NCBI GenBank assembly: GCA_001941065.1
Contig: MSHJ01000009.1
Span: 130,810-194,809, forward strand
From: Alistipes sp. Zagget8
GTDB lineage: Bacteria > Bacteroidota > Bacteroidia > Bacteroidales > Rikenellaceae
Reading direction: 5' to 3'
Length of the DNA stretch: 64,000 nt
Numbering within the stretch: position 1 is the stretch's first letter; every line of letters begins with the position of its first letter. A program made the position numbers and the translations under genes. The notes under the pieces were generated by a model, which was not told the DNA's origin, did not search any database, and worked only from the letters and a program-made list of their open reading frames with translations. Below, piece after piece: positions 50,531 to 58,869 of the stretch.

Positions 50531-50645
50531 GGGCTGTATCCGCCGCCTTTGGCGACGTTTGCAAATAATACCCACCCCCAACCCCCGCCTTGGGCAGGGG
50601 CTTTGTGCCGCCGCCCAGGCAGGCCTGAGCGGGCGGCAAAATTGG
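50531..50645. repeat. Dispersed GC-rich intergenic repeat, copy 1
   Basis: The block around CGTTTGCAAATAATACCCA, then CCCCCAACCCCCGCCTTGGG, recurs inverted at about 62037-62110, including an upstream GCCGCC-rich part next to the CGTTTGCAAA end. A second palindrome GCCGCC...GGCGGC lies at about 50609-50637. No gene fits between holB and folK. Confidence 0.6.
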
Positions 50646-50690
50646 GGCTGGCGAATGCAGTATGGAATTTATGAACCTGAATATTGATTT

Positions 50691-51182
50691 ATGGCACGTG
50701 TGGCACTTCTTTTAGGCGGAAACCAGGGCGATGTGAAACGCACCCTGCAAACGGCACAGCAGTTGATAAACTCCCGTGTGGGTGCTGTCCTGCGCTGTTC
50801 GCACCGTTACGAGAGCGAGGCGTGGGGATTCCCTGCCGCGGAGCGTTTTTCGAACCAGGCGTTGGAGGTCTCCACCGATCTTTCGCCGCTCGAGGTGCTC
50901 GATGCCTGCCAGCAGATCGAGCGGGAGCTGGGCCGCAACCGCGCCGCCGAGGCCGTCGAAAAGGCTTCGTCGGGCGCCGCCTATACGTCGCGTCCGATCG
51001 ACATCGACATCCTGTTCTACGACGACGAGGTGATCGACGACGAACGCCTCACGGTACCCCACCCGCTGCTTGCCGAACGGGAATTCGCGCTGCAGCCGCT
51101 CGCGGAAATCATGCGCCGGCACCGCCACCCGGTGACGGGAGTCACCGTCGGGGAGATGCTCGAGGCGCTGCGTAACCGATAA
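50691..51182 (+). CDS. folK: 2-amino-4-hydroxy-6-hydroxymethyldihydropteridine pyrophosphokinase
   Basis: A 163-residue HPPK of the folate pathway. Motifs: ARVALLLGGNQGDVKRTL at the start, SHRYESEAWGF near residue 38, FSNQALEVST near 55, the catalytic block SRPIDIDILFYDDEVID near 101-117 with Mg-binding Asp pair, and TVPHPLLAEREFALQPLAEI near 122. It adds a pyrophosphate to the pterin before condensation with p-aminobenzoate. Next gene starts 6 bases later. Confidence 0.95.
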   Translation: MARVALLLGGNQGDVKRTLQTAQQLINSRVGAVLRCSHRYESEAWGFPAAERFSNQALEVSTDLSPLEVLDACQQIERELGRNRAAEAVEKASSGAAYTSRPIDIDILFYDDEVIDDERLTVPHPLLAEREFALQPLAEIMRRHRHPVTGVTVGEMLEALRNR

Positions 51183-51188
51183 ACGAAA

Positions 51189-52163
51189 ATGAACGTAAGA
51201 CGAAACATACTCATCCTGGCCGCCGCGGCACTCCTGACGGGATGCTTCAAGGACGTGTCGACCAAGACGACCTACGTGATCAAGCCCCTCGTGCAGGATT
51301 TGTCGGGCGATCCGTACCTGGCTCTCGAGGGGGTGCAAGCCTATGCTTTCGATGCCGACACGACCTTTTACACCGTCGCTTCGTACGAGGATGCGCTGGC
51401 GGGCGTCGCCAGCCTGAAGGACAATCCTTCGCAGCAGCTTCCGGCCTTCGCCGCGGGCGAACCTTACGAACGCGAAGGGATTTCGGGCTGGGTGCAGATG
51501 CCCCTGTCGAACGCTACGCAGATGGTCCTGGCCATCGATACGGAACACCGGATTTATGCCTACACCCAGCAGGAGCTGGGCGAAAACCTCCCGAACCTCT
51601 ATGTCGCGCTGCCTTTCAAGCCGTGGAAGGAGGGTTTTTCCTACAAGGACGGCAACTGGAGCTATTACAACGAGTTCTATACGCCTCCCACCTACCTCGA
51701 CTGCTTCATCGAACCCGCGGTCCAGACGGAGGAGGGCGGCGCCACGGGCGAGATTTCGAGCCTGAAAGCCTATGCCTTCGCCGCCGACACCACGGCGTGG
51801 TACATCGCCACCTACGACGATGCCGTGGCGGGGAAGATCACGTCGAAGGACGACGATTCGTTCACACGCTCCAACCCCAACTTCACGGCCTATAAGGAGG
51901 AGGGCTCGGCCCTCTACAAGATGCAGGTTTCGACCCAGACGCTGATGGTGGTCGTGGTCGACCGTGTCAACCGCCTCTATGCCTACACGAAGAAGGAGGT
52001 GGACCTCGAGGGCGCTTCGCCGACCTTCCCGGTCCTGTTCCGGCCGTGGGTGCAGCAGTGGATCGACGACGAGGAGCCTAATGGCTGGATCGTCGTCAAC
52101 CCGGAGCTCGACCCCGACCCCGACAAGGATTCTCAAACGCAAACACAAGCCCGCCGCCGATGA
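51189..52163 (+). CDS. Lipoprotein with two tandem homologous domains, unknown function
   Basis: A 324-residue lipoprotein (ILAAAALLTGCFKD, lipobox LTGC). Two halves are clearly related: VQAYAFDADTTFYTVASYED near residue 50 and LKAYAFAADTTAWYIATYDD near 195, each followed by a similar strand with IDTEHRIYAYTQQELGENLP and VDRVNRLYAYTKKEVDLEGA and a FKPW/FRPW motif. The repeat suggests internal duplication of one beta-sandwich. The last codons overlap the next gene by 4 bases. No function assigned. Confidence 0.75.
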   Translation: MNVRRNILILAAAALLTGCFKDVSTKTTYVIKPLVQDLSGDPYLALEGVQAYAFDADTTFYTVASYEDALAGVASLKDNPSQQLPAFAAGEPYEREGISGWVQMPLSNATQMVLAIDTEHRIYAYTQQELGENLPNLYVALPFKPWKEGFSYKDGNWSYYNEFYTPPTYLDCFIEPAVQTEEGGATGEISSLKAYAFAADTTAWYIATYDDAVAGKITSKDDDSFTRSNPNFTAYKEEGSALYKMQVSTQTLMVVVVDRVNRLYAYTKKEVDLEGASPTFPVLFRPWVQQWIDDEEPNGWIVVNPELDPDPDKDSQTQTQARRR

Positions 52164-54196
52164 ACACGCCGCGCCATACCCTTTACCTGTTGCGCCTTGT
52201 GGTGGCGCTGCTCTTCGTGTCGGCTTTTCTGAGCCGCTGTGCGAGCATGATGACCCCCACCGGCGGCCCCCGCGACTCGCTTCCGCCGGTCATCGTGAAC
52301 ATGACGCCCGACAATAACACGGTCAACCGGCCTTTGGTCGGCCACGAGAAGATTTATATCGAGTTCGACGAGTTCGTGCAGCTCAAGGACCAGCAGAAGG
52401 AGTTCTTCACCTCGCCGGCGATGAAGAAGAAACCCACGGTTTCGCTGCGCGGGCGTGGCGTGGTGATCCAGCTGCGCGACACGCTGGCCCCGAACACGAC
52501 CTATTCGCTCAATTTCGGCAGCGCCATCCGCGACAACAACGAGGGCAACCCGCTCTATTCGATGCGCTACGTCTTTTCGACGGGCCCCGAGATCGACTCG
52601 ATGCTCCTGACGGGTTATACGGCCGACAGCTACAAGGCCGACTCCGTGTCGAAGACCTTCATCTGGTTCTTCCCGGCCGACTCGGTCGAGAACGTCGCTG
52701 AATACGACTCCACGATCTTCAAGTACAAACCTGCGTCGATCGCGCGTGCCGAGAACAACGGTATCTTTATCGCCCAGAACCTCAAGCCGATTCCCTACCG
52801 GGTCTATGCCGTCCAGGACAAGAACGACAATCAGATGTACGAAGCCGGCAACGACCAGGTGGGTTTCCTCGAAAAGACCTACAATCCGGCCGAGATGCCC
52901 GATTTCGCCATGTGGTACGACTCGATCCGCCAGTATGTGACGGCCGAGCCGCAAATCTATTTCCGGATGTTCACCGACAAGGCGTTCCGGCGGCAGATGC
53001 TTTCGGAGTCCGAACGGCCCCAGCAGCACAAGGCGATGCTCTATTTTGCGTCGGCGCACCCGAAGATCACGCAGCTCCGTTTCGACAGCATCCCCGCTGA
53101 CCGGGTCATCTTCGACCCCCAGACCGTGGGGCGCGATACGATTGCCCTGTGGTTCAACGTCCCTTCGGCCGACCTTCCCGATACGATCAAAGGCGAGATC
53201 ACCTATTTCAAACACGATACGGTCAACCGCCTGCAGGAGGTCACCGAGCCGCTGAAACTCGCCTGGCGTCTGATCGAGACCAAGGAGCAGGAGCGTGAGC
53301 GCGAGAAGCTCGAACGCGACCGCCGCAAGGCCGAGGCGGCTGGCGAGGAGTGGGTCGAGCCCAAGAAGGCGAATCCCTTCGCCGTGAAGCTGCCCACCTC
53401 GGGCGACATCAATCCCGAAAACCACCTCACCGCCGAGTTCGATTACCCGCTGGTGAAGATCGACTCGTCACGGCTGCTCTTGACGCGCCTGCTCGAGGAC
53501 AACTCGGTCGAGGATGTCCCGGTGCGCATGGTGCGCGATACCGGACAGCTGCGCAAATGGTATATCCGGGCCCCGTGGAAGACGGCCGGACAATATACGC
53601 TGACCATCCCCGCGGGAGCCATCACCGACGTGGCGGGCCTTTCCAACGACTCGATCGTGGGCAAATACACGGTCCTCGACCCCGAGAAATTCGCCACGGT
53701 GAAGATTCACGTCAACGGACGCGACGACGGTACGAAATACATCGTCCAGCTGCTCGACGGCAACAACGCCCTCAAGCAGGAGCGGCGCGACGTCGTGACG
53801 GGCGACATCCAGTTCAACTACGTTCCGGCGGGCGAGATCAAGTTCCGCGTCATCGAGGACCGGAACGGCAACGGCAAGTGGGACACGGGCAACCTGGTCG
53901 AACGGCGCCAGCCCGAGCGGGCCGAGATTTATGCCAACGACGAGGGCGAGGACACCTTCGCCACGAAGACCAACTGGGAGATCGAGTTCACGATGGACAT
54001 GAACCGCATCTTCGCACCTGTCACGATGCAGTCGCTCTCGCGCCTGCTGGACGAGCGCGAAGCCCAGCGCCTGCGCCGCGAGGAGGAGAAACGCGCGAAG
54101 GAGGGCCCGAAGAAGAACCAGCAGGACCGCGACCGCCAGCAGCAGAACAACAACAATTTCAACTCGGCGGGCGGGATGTTCAATAATTTCAGGTAG
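52160..54196 (+). CDS. Large Ig-like domain lipoprotein
   Basis: A 678-residue lipoprotein (VSAFLSRCASMMTPTGG) of the Bacteroidota Ig-like (SbsA_Ig/Big_5) family: TPTGGPRDSLPPVIVNMTPD is the typical start, followed by IYIEFDEFVQLKD. Further beta domains occupy residues 150-560, ending with a charged, coiled segment (ALSRLLDEREAQRLRREEEK region, QQQNNNNFN) at the C terminus. It lies in an operon with the outer-membrane barrel encoded 1 base later. A periplasmic or surface structural role is inferred. Confidence 0.82.
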   Translation: MNTPRHTLYLLRLVVALLFVSAFLSRCASMMTPTGGPRDSLPPVIVNMTPDNNTVNRPLVGHEKIYIEFDEFVQLKDQQKEFFTSPAMKKKPTVSLRGRGVVIQLRDTLAPNTTYSLNFGSAIRDNNEGNPLYSMRYVFSTGPEIDSMLLTGYTADSYKADSVSKTFIWFFPADSVENVAEYDSTIFKYKPASIARAENNGIFIAQNLKPIPYRVYAVQDKNDNQMYEAGNDQVGFLEKTYNPAEMPDFAMWYDSIRQYVTAEPQIYFRMFTDKAFRRQMLSESERPQQHKAMLYFASAHPKITQLRFDSIPADRVIFDPQTVGRDTIALWFNVPSADLPDTIKGEITYFKHDTVNRLQEVTEPLKLAWRLIETKEQEREREKLERDRRKAEAAGEEWVEPKKANPFAVKLPTSGDINPENHLTAEFDYPLVKIDSSRLLLTRLLEDNSVEDVPVRMVRDTGQLRKWYIRAPWKTAGQYTLTIPAGAITDVAGLSNDSIVGKYTVLDPEKFATVKIHVNGRDDGTKYIVQLLDGNNALKQERRDVVTGDIQFNYVPAGEIKFRVIEDRNGNGKWDTGNLVERRQPERAEIYANDEGEDTFATKTNWEIEFTMDMNRIFAPVTMQSLSRLLDEREAQRLRREEEKRAKEGPKKNQQDRDRQQQNNNNFNSAGGMFNNFR

Positions 54197-54197
54197 C

Positions 54198-55007
54198 ATG
54201 ACGATAAAACGACATATCCGAACCGCGCTTTTCGCCCTTGCCGCCCTCGCCGCGTGGCAGGGGGCCTCGGCACAGCATACGCTGGGCTTCATCGCGGGTT
54301 ACGGCATGGGCAACGGGCGCTTCCAACCCCAGCAGGAGATGCGGGCGAGGTGGGGCATGTACAGCGGGGGCCTCACGTGGCGCTACTATGGCCAGCAGCG
54401 TTTCGTGGGGGGCTTCGGCATCGACCTGGAGTTTCTCCAGCAGGGATTCTCGTTCGCGCCCAACGCCTCGCTGGTCGAGGAGAAGAAGGACTATCTCTAC
54501 TACACGCGCAATATCAATTCCATCGTGCTGCCGATCGTCTGGCAGCCGCATGTCTATATGTTCCGTAACCACGTGCGTGTCTATTTCGAGGCCGCCGCGA
54601 CCTTTTCGTACAATTTCTCTTCGACCTACGAAAACGAGCAGGCGCGGGCCAACGGGGCTTCCGACTGGAAGGGAACCTACGATTTCAAACTCCCGCGCGA
54701 CAACCGCTGGGGTTACGGACTGGCCGGCGGCGGGGGGATCGCCTTCCTGATCCGCCGTTTCGAACTGAATTTCCGCGTGCGTTACTATTTCGGCTATTCG
54801 GACATCGTCCGCAACCGCAATAAATACGCCGACAATGCCGGCGACGGGTCGGAAAATCCGTTCTGGGCCACGCCGCTGCGCTCGCCGCTCGACAACCTCA
54901 CGATTTCCGTGGGGCTGAATTACCGCTTCAACAAACAGGGCTTCGAAACCTGGAAACCACGGCCCAAGAAGGAGAAGAACCGCGAGGTATTCAAATATGG
55001 GCTGTAA
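54198..55007 (+). CDS. Outer-membrane beta-barrel protein (PorT-like family)
   Basis: A 269-residue protein with signal peptide (ALFALAALAAWQGASAQ) and alternating beta-strand pattern of an 8-10 strand barrel: HTLGFIAGYGMGNGRF, GLTWRYYGQQRFVGGFGIDL, INSIVLPIVWQPHV, LNFRVRYYFGYSDIV. Related proteins include PorT, an outer-membrane helper of protein export and gliding in Bacteroidota. The exact role is not deducible. A tail of 25 basic residues follows the last strand (KPRPKKEKNREVFKYGL). Confidence 0.72.
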   Translation: MTIKRHIRTALFALAALAAWQGASAQHTLGFIAGYGMGNGRFQPQQEMRARWGMYSGGLTWRYYGQQRFVGGFGIDLEFLQQGFSFAPNASLVEEKKDYLYYTRNINSIVLPIVWQPHVYMFRNHVRVYFEAAATFSYNFSSTYENEQARANGASDWKGTYDFKLPRDNRWGYGLAGGGGIAFLIRRFELNFRVRYYFGYSDIVRNRNKYADNAGDGSENPFWATPLRSPLDNLTISVGLNYRFNKQGFETWKPRPKKEKNREVFKYGL

Positions 55008-55019
55008 AAACAACAGATT

Positions 55020-55358
55020 ATGGAAACTACCCGTCAGCAGAAAATCGCCAAACAGATCCAGAAGGACGCCGCCGACATCTTCCAGAAGGAGGGTGCGTCG
55101 ATCGTCCGCGGTGCGCTCGTCACGGTCACGGCCGTGCGTGTCTCGCCCGATTTCAGCTACGCCAAGATTTACGTCAGTATCTTCCCCTTCGAGCAGAGCG
55201 CCGAAGTGATGCAGCGCCTCGAACACCAGAACTGGTTTATCCGCCGGGCCCTGGGCCAGCGCCTTCGCAACCAGCTGAAGAACGTCCCCGAAATCCAGTT
55301 CTTCCTCGACGATTCGTTGGAATATATCGAGAATATCGATGAAGCGCTGAAACGGTAA
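55020..55358 (+). CDS. rbfA: Ribosome-binding factor A
   Basis: A 112-residue KH-domain protein that binds the 30S subunit during maturation of 16S rRNA. Family blocks are QQKIAKQIQKDAADIFQKEG, VTVTAVRVSPDFSYAKIYVS and LRNQLKNVPEIQFFLDDSLE, with usual length. It lies in the middle of the operon after the barrel gene; the LolE-type permease follows after a 175-base repeat-bearing gap. Confidence 0.94.
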   Translation: METTRQQKIAKQIQKDAADIFQKEGASIVRGALVTVTAVRVSPDFSYAKIYVSIFPFEQSAEVMQRLEHQNWFIRRALGQRLRNQLKNVPEIQFFLDDSLEYIENIDEALKR

Positions 55359-55533
55359 TCACGATTCATCATGCACAAGCCTCCCGAGAGCGGTGTCATT
55401 GCGAGGCCCTGCAAGGGCCGTGGCAATCTGCAGCTTCCCTCCCCGGCCGATGTCCCGGCAAAGGATTGCCGCAGCGGTCTGCGGCATACCCGGTGCGGAG
55501 GAAATTGCGGTTTATAATTGTGAATTGTGAATT
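55359..55533. other. Gap between rbfA and the permease gene
   Basis: No gene is supported in this 175-base stretch. Its centre (about 55395-55500) is moderately GC-rich with the inverted half TGCAAGGGCCGTGGCAATC, and its end consists of AATTGTGAATT units that carry on into the next coding region. Confidence 0.5.
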
Positions 55534-55545
55534 ATGAATTGTGAA
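55506..55545. repeat. AATTATGAATT repeat array overlapping the permease start
   Basis: Four AATTGTGAATT/AATTATGAATT units in tandem, the same sequence as in the palindrome at 3919-4033. The start codon at 55534 and the first codons (MNCEL) of the LolE-like permease lie inside the array. Confidence 0.75.
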
Positions 55546-56742
55546 TTGTTCATCGCCCGCCGCTACCTTTTCTCGTCCCAATCCCGGTCGGTTGTCAACC
55601 TGATTGCGGGACTGAGCGTTGCGGCCGTGGCGATGCCCGTTGCGGCGATGATCATCCTGCTGTCGGTTTTCAACGGCTTCGAGTCGCTGGTGAAATCGAT
55701 GTACTCGGCCTTCGATGCCGACCTCACGATTATCCCGCGGCAGGGTCAGACCTTTGCGCAGGACGACCTCGACACCGCGGCGCTCGTGCGCATTCCGGGC
55801 GTCGGAGCGGTGTCATACACCCTCGAACAGAGTGCCCTGCTCGAACACGGGGGCCGTCAGGCCACCGCCACGGTGCGGGGCGTCGACGACGCCTATACCC
55901 GGGTCTTCACCCTGGACGATGCCGTCTCGGCCGGGGAGTGGCGCGTGCGGCTGGGCGATTTGGAACGATTGGTCGTCGGGCAGTCGATGGCGTGGATGCT
56001 GGGTATCCGGTCGCTGGCCGATGCCGACGTCACGCTCTATGCCGTGCGGCGGGGCTCGTTCTCGTCGCTGCTGCCGCTGGAGAACTACACGCGCCGCACC
56101 GAACCCGTCGGCGGGGTCTATACGCTGGACCTCGACACAGAACGGACCTATGTGCTCTCGTCGCTGCGGCTGGCGCAGGAACTTTTCGGCTATCCGGGCC
56201 GTGCGTCGGCGCTGGTCGTGCGCCTCGAGCCGGGGGCCGATGCCGCGGGGGTCCGCCGGGCCGTCGCCGAAGCCGTGGGCGACGATTTCCAGGTCCGCAC
56301 GCGCGATGAACTCCGGGCCTCGTTCTACCGCATCATGACCTACGAAAAGTGGGGTATCTTCTTCATCGCCCTGCTGGTGCTCGTTATCGCCTCGTTTTCG
56401 GTGGTGGGGGCGCTGGCCATGCTGATCGTCGAGAAGCGCGGTGACATTGCGACGCTCCGGGCACTGGGGGCCGATACGGGGTTGATCCGGGCGGTGTTCC
56501 GCACTGAAGGATTTCTGATATGCGGTCTGGGCGCTGTTGTCGGTATCGTGCTGGGAGTCGGTGCGAGCCTCGTGCAGCAGCATTTCGGACTGATCGAAAT
56601 CCCCGCCGAAACCTTCCTCACGAAGAGCTACCCCGTCGAATTCCGTTTTGCCGACCTGCTGGCCGTCCTTGCGGCTTTCGCCGCCGTGGCCGTCCTGCTG
56701 TCGGGCATCACGGTGCGCAGCATGCTGAAAAATAACGAATGA
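55534..56742 (+). CDS. LolE-like ABC transporter permease (FtsX family)
   Basis: A 402-residue inner-membrane protein with four helices and a large periplasmic domain: N-terminal FIARRYLFSSQSRSVVNLIA then AAMIILLSVFNGFESLV, a periplasmic MacB-PCD domain to about residue 260, and three C-terminal helices (FFIALLVLVIASFSVVGALA, VEKRGDIATLRALGADTGLI). The start MNCELFIARRY matches the family's usual N terminus although it is read from a repeat. LolC/E-type proteins extract lipoproteins from the inner membrane; the ATPase partner is not in this window. Confidence 0.88.
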   Translation: MNCELFIARRYLFSSQSRSVVNLIAGLSVAAVAMPVAAMIILLSVFNGFESLVKSMYSAFDADLTIIPRQGQTFAQDDLDTAALVRIPGVGAVSYTLEQSALLEHGGRQATATVRGVDDAYTRVFTLDDAVSAGEWRVRLGDLERLVVGQSMAWMLGIRSLADADVTLYAVRRGSFSSLLPLENYTRRTEPVGGVYTLDLDTERTYVLSSLRLAQELFGYPGRASALVVRLEPGADAAGVRRAVAEAVGDDFQVRTRDELRASFYRIMTYEKWGIFFIALLVLVIASFSVVGALAMLIVEKRGDIATLRALGADTGLIRAVFRTEGFLICGLGAVVGIVLGVGASLVQQHFGLIEIPAETFLTKSYPVEFRFADLLAVLAAFAAVAVLLSGITVRSMLKNNE

Positions 56743-56743
56743 T

Positions 56744-57571
56744 ATGAAAAAGTTTTTTCAAATAGGGGCTTTCGCCCTCCTGGCGCTCCTCTTCGCCGCC
56801 TGCGCCCGCCACAAGATCATCCCCGATGACAAGTTGGCCCAGATTTTCCACGACGCGTTCCTCACCAATGCCTATATCGGCAACGGGAACGTCAAGACCG
56901 ATTCGCTGCGCATTTACGAGCCTATCTTTGCCAGTTACGGCTATACGACCGACGACGTGCACTACACCATCGGCAACTTTTCGAAGCGCAAGAGCGCCCG
57001 CCTAGGCGACGTGGTCGAACGCGCCATCGAGATGCTCGAAAAGGAGGGTAAATTCTACAACCGCGAGGTCGCCGTTCTCGATACCATCGACAACGTGGCC
57101 CGCCGGACCTTTACGCGGGCCGTGCTCGCCGACTCGCTGATCCGCGTGCGGTCGTTGGCCGACACGGCCCGGCTGAGCTTTTCGGTCGACATCGAGCCGG
57201 GCGACTACCTCGTCACGCTGAAATACCTCGTCGATTCGCTCGACCGCAACGACCGGGGGCTCAAGGGCTCCGTCTGGCTCGAACGCCGGGACAGCACCCG
57301 CACGGGGGTCTATACCACGACCCTGCGGCGCAACCGCGAGGAGGCTTTCTCGCGCCGTTTCACCGCCGATTCGTCACACCGCCGCCTGCGCATCGACTTT
57401 CTCGATTTCACCGGCAAGCCCCAGCGGCCTTCGGTCACGGTCACCGACCTGAAGGTCGAATATACGCCACCGACGCGCACGGCGGTCGAAAAACTCTACG
57501 AACAGCAGCTCGACATCCGTATCTTTGCCGATGAATTTTTCCGCACAGCCAACCCGGCGGATAGCCTCTAA
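56744..57571 (+). CDS. DUF4296 lipoprotein
   Basis: A 275-residue lipoprotein (FALLALLFAACARH, lipobox FAAC). Residues 22-105 match DUF4296 (KIIPDDKLAQIFHDAFLTNA, then YGYTTDDVHYTIGNFSKRKS), a Bacteroidota-specific helical domain of unknown function; the rest is beta-rich. It starts 1 base after the permease stop, suggesting a joint role at the envelope. Its C terminus overlaps the next frame by 41 bases. Confidence 0.85.
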   Translation: MKKFFQIGAFALLALLFAACARHKIIPDDKLAQIFHDAFLTNAYIGNGNVKTDSLRIYEPIFASYGYTTDDVHYTIGNFSKRKSARLGDVVERAIEMLEKEGKFYNREVAVLDTIDNVARRTFTRAVLADSLIRVRSLADTARLSFSVDIEPGDYLVTLKYLVDSLDRNDRGLKGSVWLERRDSTRTGVYTTTLRRNREEAFSRRFTADSSHRRLRIDFLDFTGKPQRPSVTVTDLKVEYTPPTRTAVEKLYEQQLDIRIFADEFFRTANPADSL

Positions 57572-57884
57572 CCTCCTCTGGACCTCCGGGGGCATTGTTC
57601 GCAACCCGCTGCTGACGCTGGGGCCGGACGGGCGTGTGCTCGCGGTTGAAAGCTGCCCCGAACCCGACGGCCTTGCCGCCACGGAGTTCTATTCGGGGCT
57701 GTTGGTCCCCGACTTTCCGGCCGATTACCGCACGGCTTTCGAACGCCTGTGCGGGGATTCCGCGACGCCGCTGCCCGAGCTGCTTGCACAGACCGTGACG
57801 CCCGGCGGCGTGCTGGTCGTGATCTCGGGCCTCGATTACGATTCGCTGCGACTGACGCCTGAATCGTTAATCCGTAAATTGTAA
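57531..57884 (+). pseudogene. Collapsed amidohydrolase (aminofutalosine deaminase-like), ends only
   Basis: 117 residues. The first 55 (FSAQ, then NPLLTLGPDGRVLAVES and EFYSGLLVPDF) resemble the N-terminal cap and first strand of the Bacteroidota amidohydrolase family annotated as chlorohydrolase or aminofutalosine deaminase, where VPGFVNxHCH normally follows. The last 40 (LPELLAQTVTPGGVLVVISG, then LDYDSLRLTPESLIRKL) resemble the C-terminal end of the same family. The metal-binding barrel of some 250 residues between them is gone, yet the frame is open. Catalysis is not possible without the metal ligands. Assignment rests on recalled family motifs. Confidence 0.55.
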
Positions 57885-57903
57885 TATAAGGAATCTCCTC
57901 CTG

Positions 57904-58800
57904 TCAGATCGGCAAATGCTCTTCGACCGTGCGCCGCAGGTGCTCGCTGTCGAGATGGGTGTATATCTCGGTCGTCAGGATGCTTTCGTGTCCCAGCATC
58001 TCCTGCACCTGGCGGATCGAGGCGCCGCCTTCGAGCAGGTGCGTGGCGAACGAGTGGCGGAAGGTGTGGGGACTGATGCGCTTGGTGATTCCGGCCCGGC
58101 GTGCGGCCTCTTTGAGGATGGTGAAGATCATGACCCGGGTGAGCTGCCCGCCGCGGTTGTTCAGGAATACGATCTCCTCGCTGGCCCGGGCGCTCCTCCG
58201 CTTTTCGAGGTAGCGCTGAATACGGTCGCGGGCCGTCGCGCTGACGGGCACCAGCCGCTGTTTGTCGCCTTTGCCGATGACGCGGATGTACCCCTCGCCG
58301 AAAAAGAGGTCCTGCATCCTCAGCGACGTGAGTTCCGAAACGCGCAGTCCGCACGAGTAGAGCACCTCGAGCATGGCGCAGTCGCGCAGCCCCTTGGGCG
58401 TCGAGGTGTCCACGGCGGCGATGATGCGGTCTATCTCCGGGGTCGTCAGCACGTCGGGCAGCTGGCGTCCGAACTTGGGCGTCAGGACGAACTCCGCCGG
58501 TGACGATTCGATTTTGTCGCTAATCATCAGGAAATTGAAAAAGCTCTTTACGCCGCTCAGGGCCCTTGCCTGCGATGTTTTTTCGCGGCCCTTGTCGTAG
58601 AGCCACGCCATGTAACGCTCGACCATCGCCTCCTCGACCTTGTGGGGCGCTACGTCCCACTGTCGCAGGATGAAATGGGCGAACTGCCTCAGGTCGCGCA
58701 TATACGACTCGACGGTGTTTTTCGAGAGCCGTTTTTCCAATTTGATGTACGTGCGGTAGCGGCGTCCGACCTCCTCCCACTTTTTCGTATTTTCTGCCAT
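57904..58800 (-). CDS. xerD: Tyrosine recombinase XerD
   Basis: A 298-residue tyrosine recombinase with N-terminal SAM-like core-binding domain (YRTYIKLEKRLSKNTVESYM) and catalytic domain: first Arg in YSCGLRVSELTSLRMQDL near residue 150, then VIGKGDKQRLVPV, SPHTFRHSFATHLLEGGASI with His-x-x-Arg near 243, and the nucleophile Tyr in ILTTEIYTHLDSEHLR near 277. Size and the SCGLRVSEL/HTFRHSFATHLL sequences are typical of host XerD, which resolves chromosome dimers at dif, not of an island integrase. Confidence 0.9.
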   Translation of the reverse strand: MAENTKKWEEVGRRYRTYIKLEKRLSKNTVESYMRDLRQFAHFILRQWDVAPHKVEEAMVERYMAWLYDKGREKTSQARALSGVKSFFNFLMISDKIESSPAEFVLTPKFGRQLPDVLTTPEIDRIIAAVDTSTPKGLRDCAMLEVLYSCGLRVSELTSLRMQDLFFGEGYIRVIGKGDKQRLVPVSATARDRIQRYLEKRRSARASEEIVFLNNRGGQLTRVMIFTILKEAARRAGITKRISPHTFRHSFATHLLEGGASIRQVQEMLGHESILTTEIYTHLDSEHLRRTVEEHLPI

Positions 58801-58830
58801 CTCCGATCCGCTGAATGTCGATAATTATCG

Positions 58831-58838
58831 TAACTTTG
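58831..58838 (+). promoter_or_regulatory. Promoter -7 element for prmA-recO
   Basis: TAACTTTG is a perfect TAnnTTTG element 32 bases before prmA. It overlaps in space with the divergent xerD promoter (58845-58852). Confidence 0.6.
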
Positions 58839-58844
58839 TCTTTG

Positions 58845-58852
58845 CGAAGATA
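58845..58852 (-). promoter_or_regulatory. Promoter -7 element for xerD
   Basis: The minus strand reads TATCTTCG, one base off TAnnTTTG, 45 bases upstream of xerD. The two divergent -7 boxes lie 6 bases apart. Confidence 0.45.
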
Positions 58853-58869
58853 CGAAAATTTTACATAAT

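Noticed and set aside
57904..58800. XerD considered as the integrase of the PUL island.
   Set aside because: It lies 22 kb away in a core operon region and has the sequence of the host dimer-resolution recombinase.
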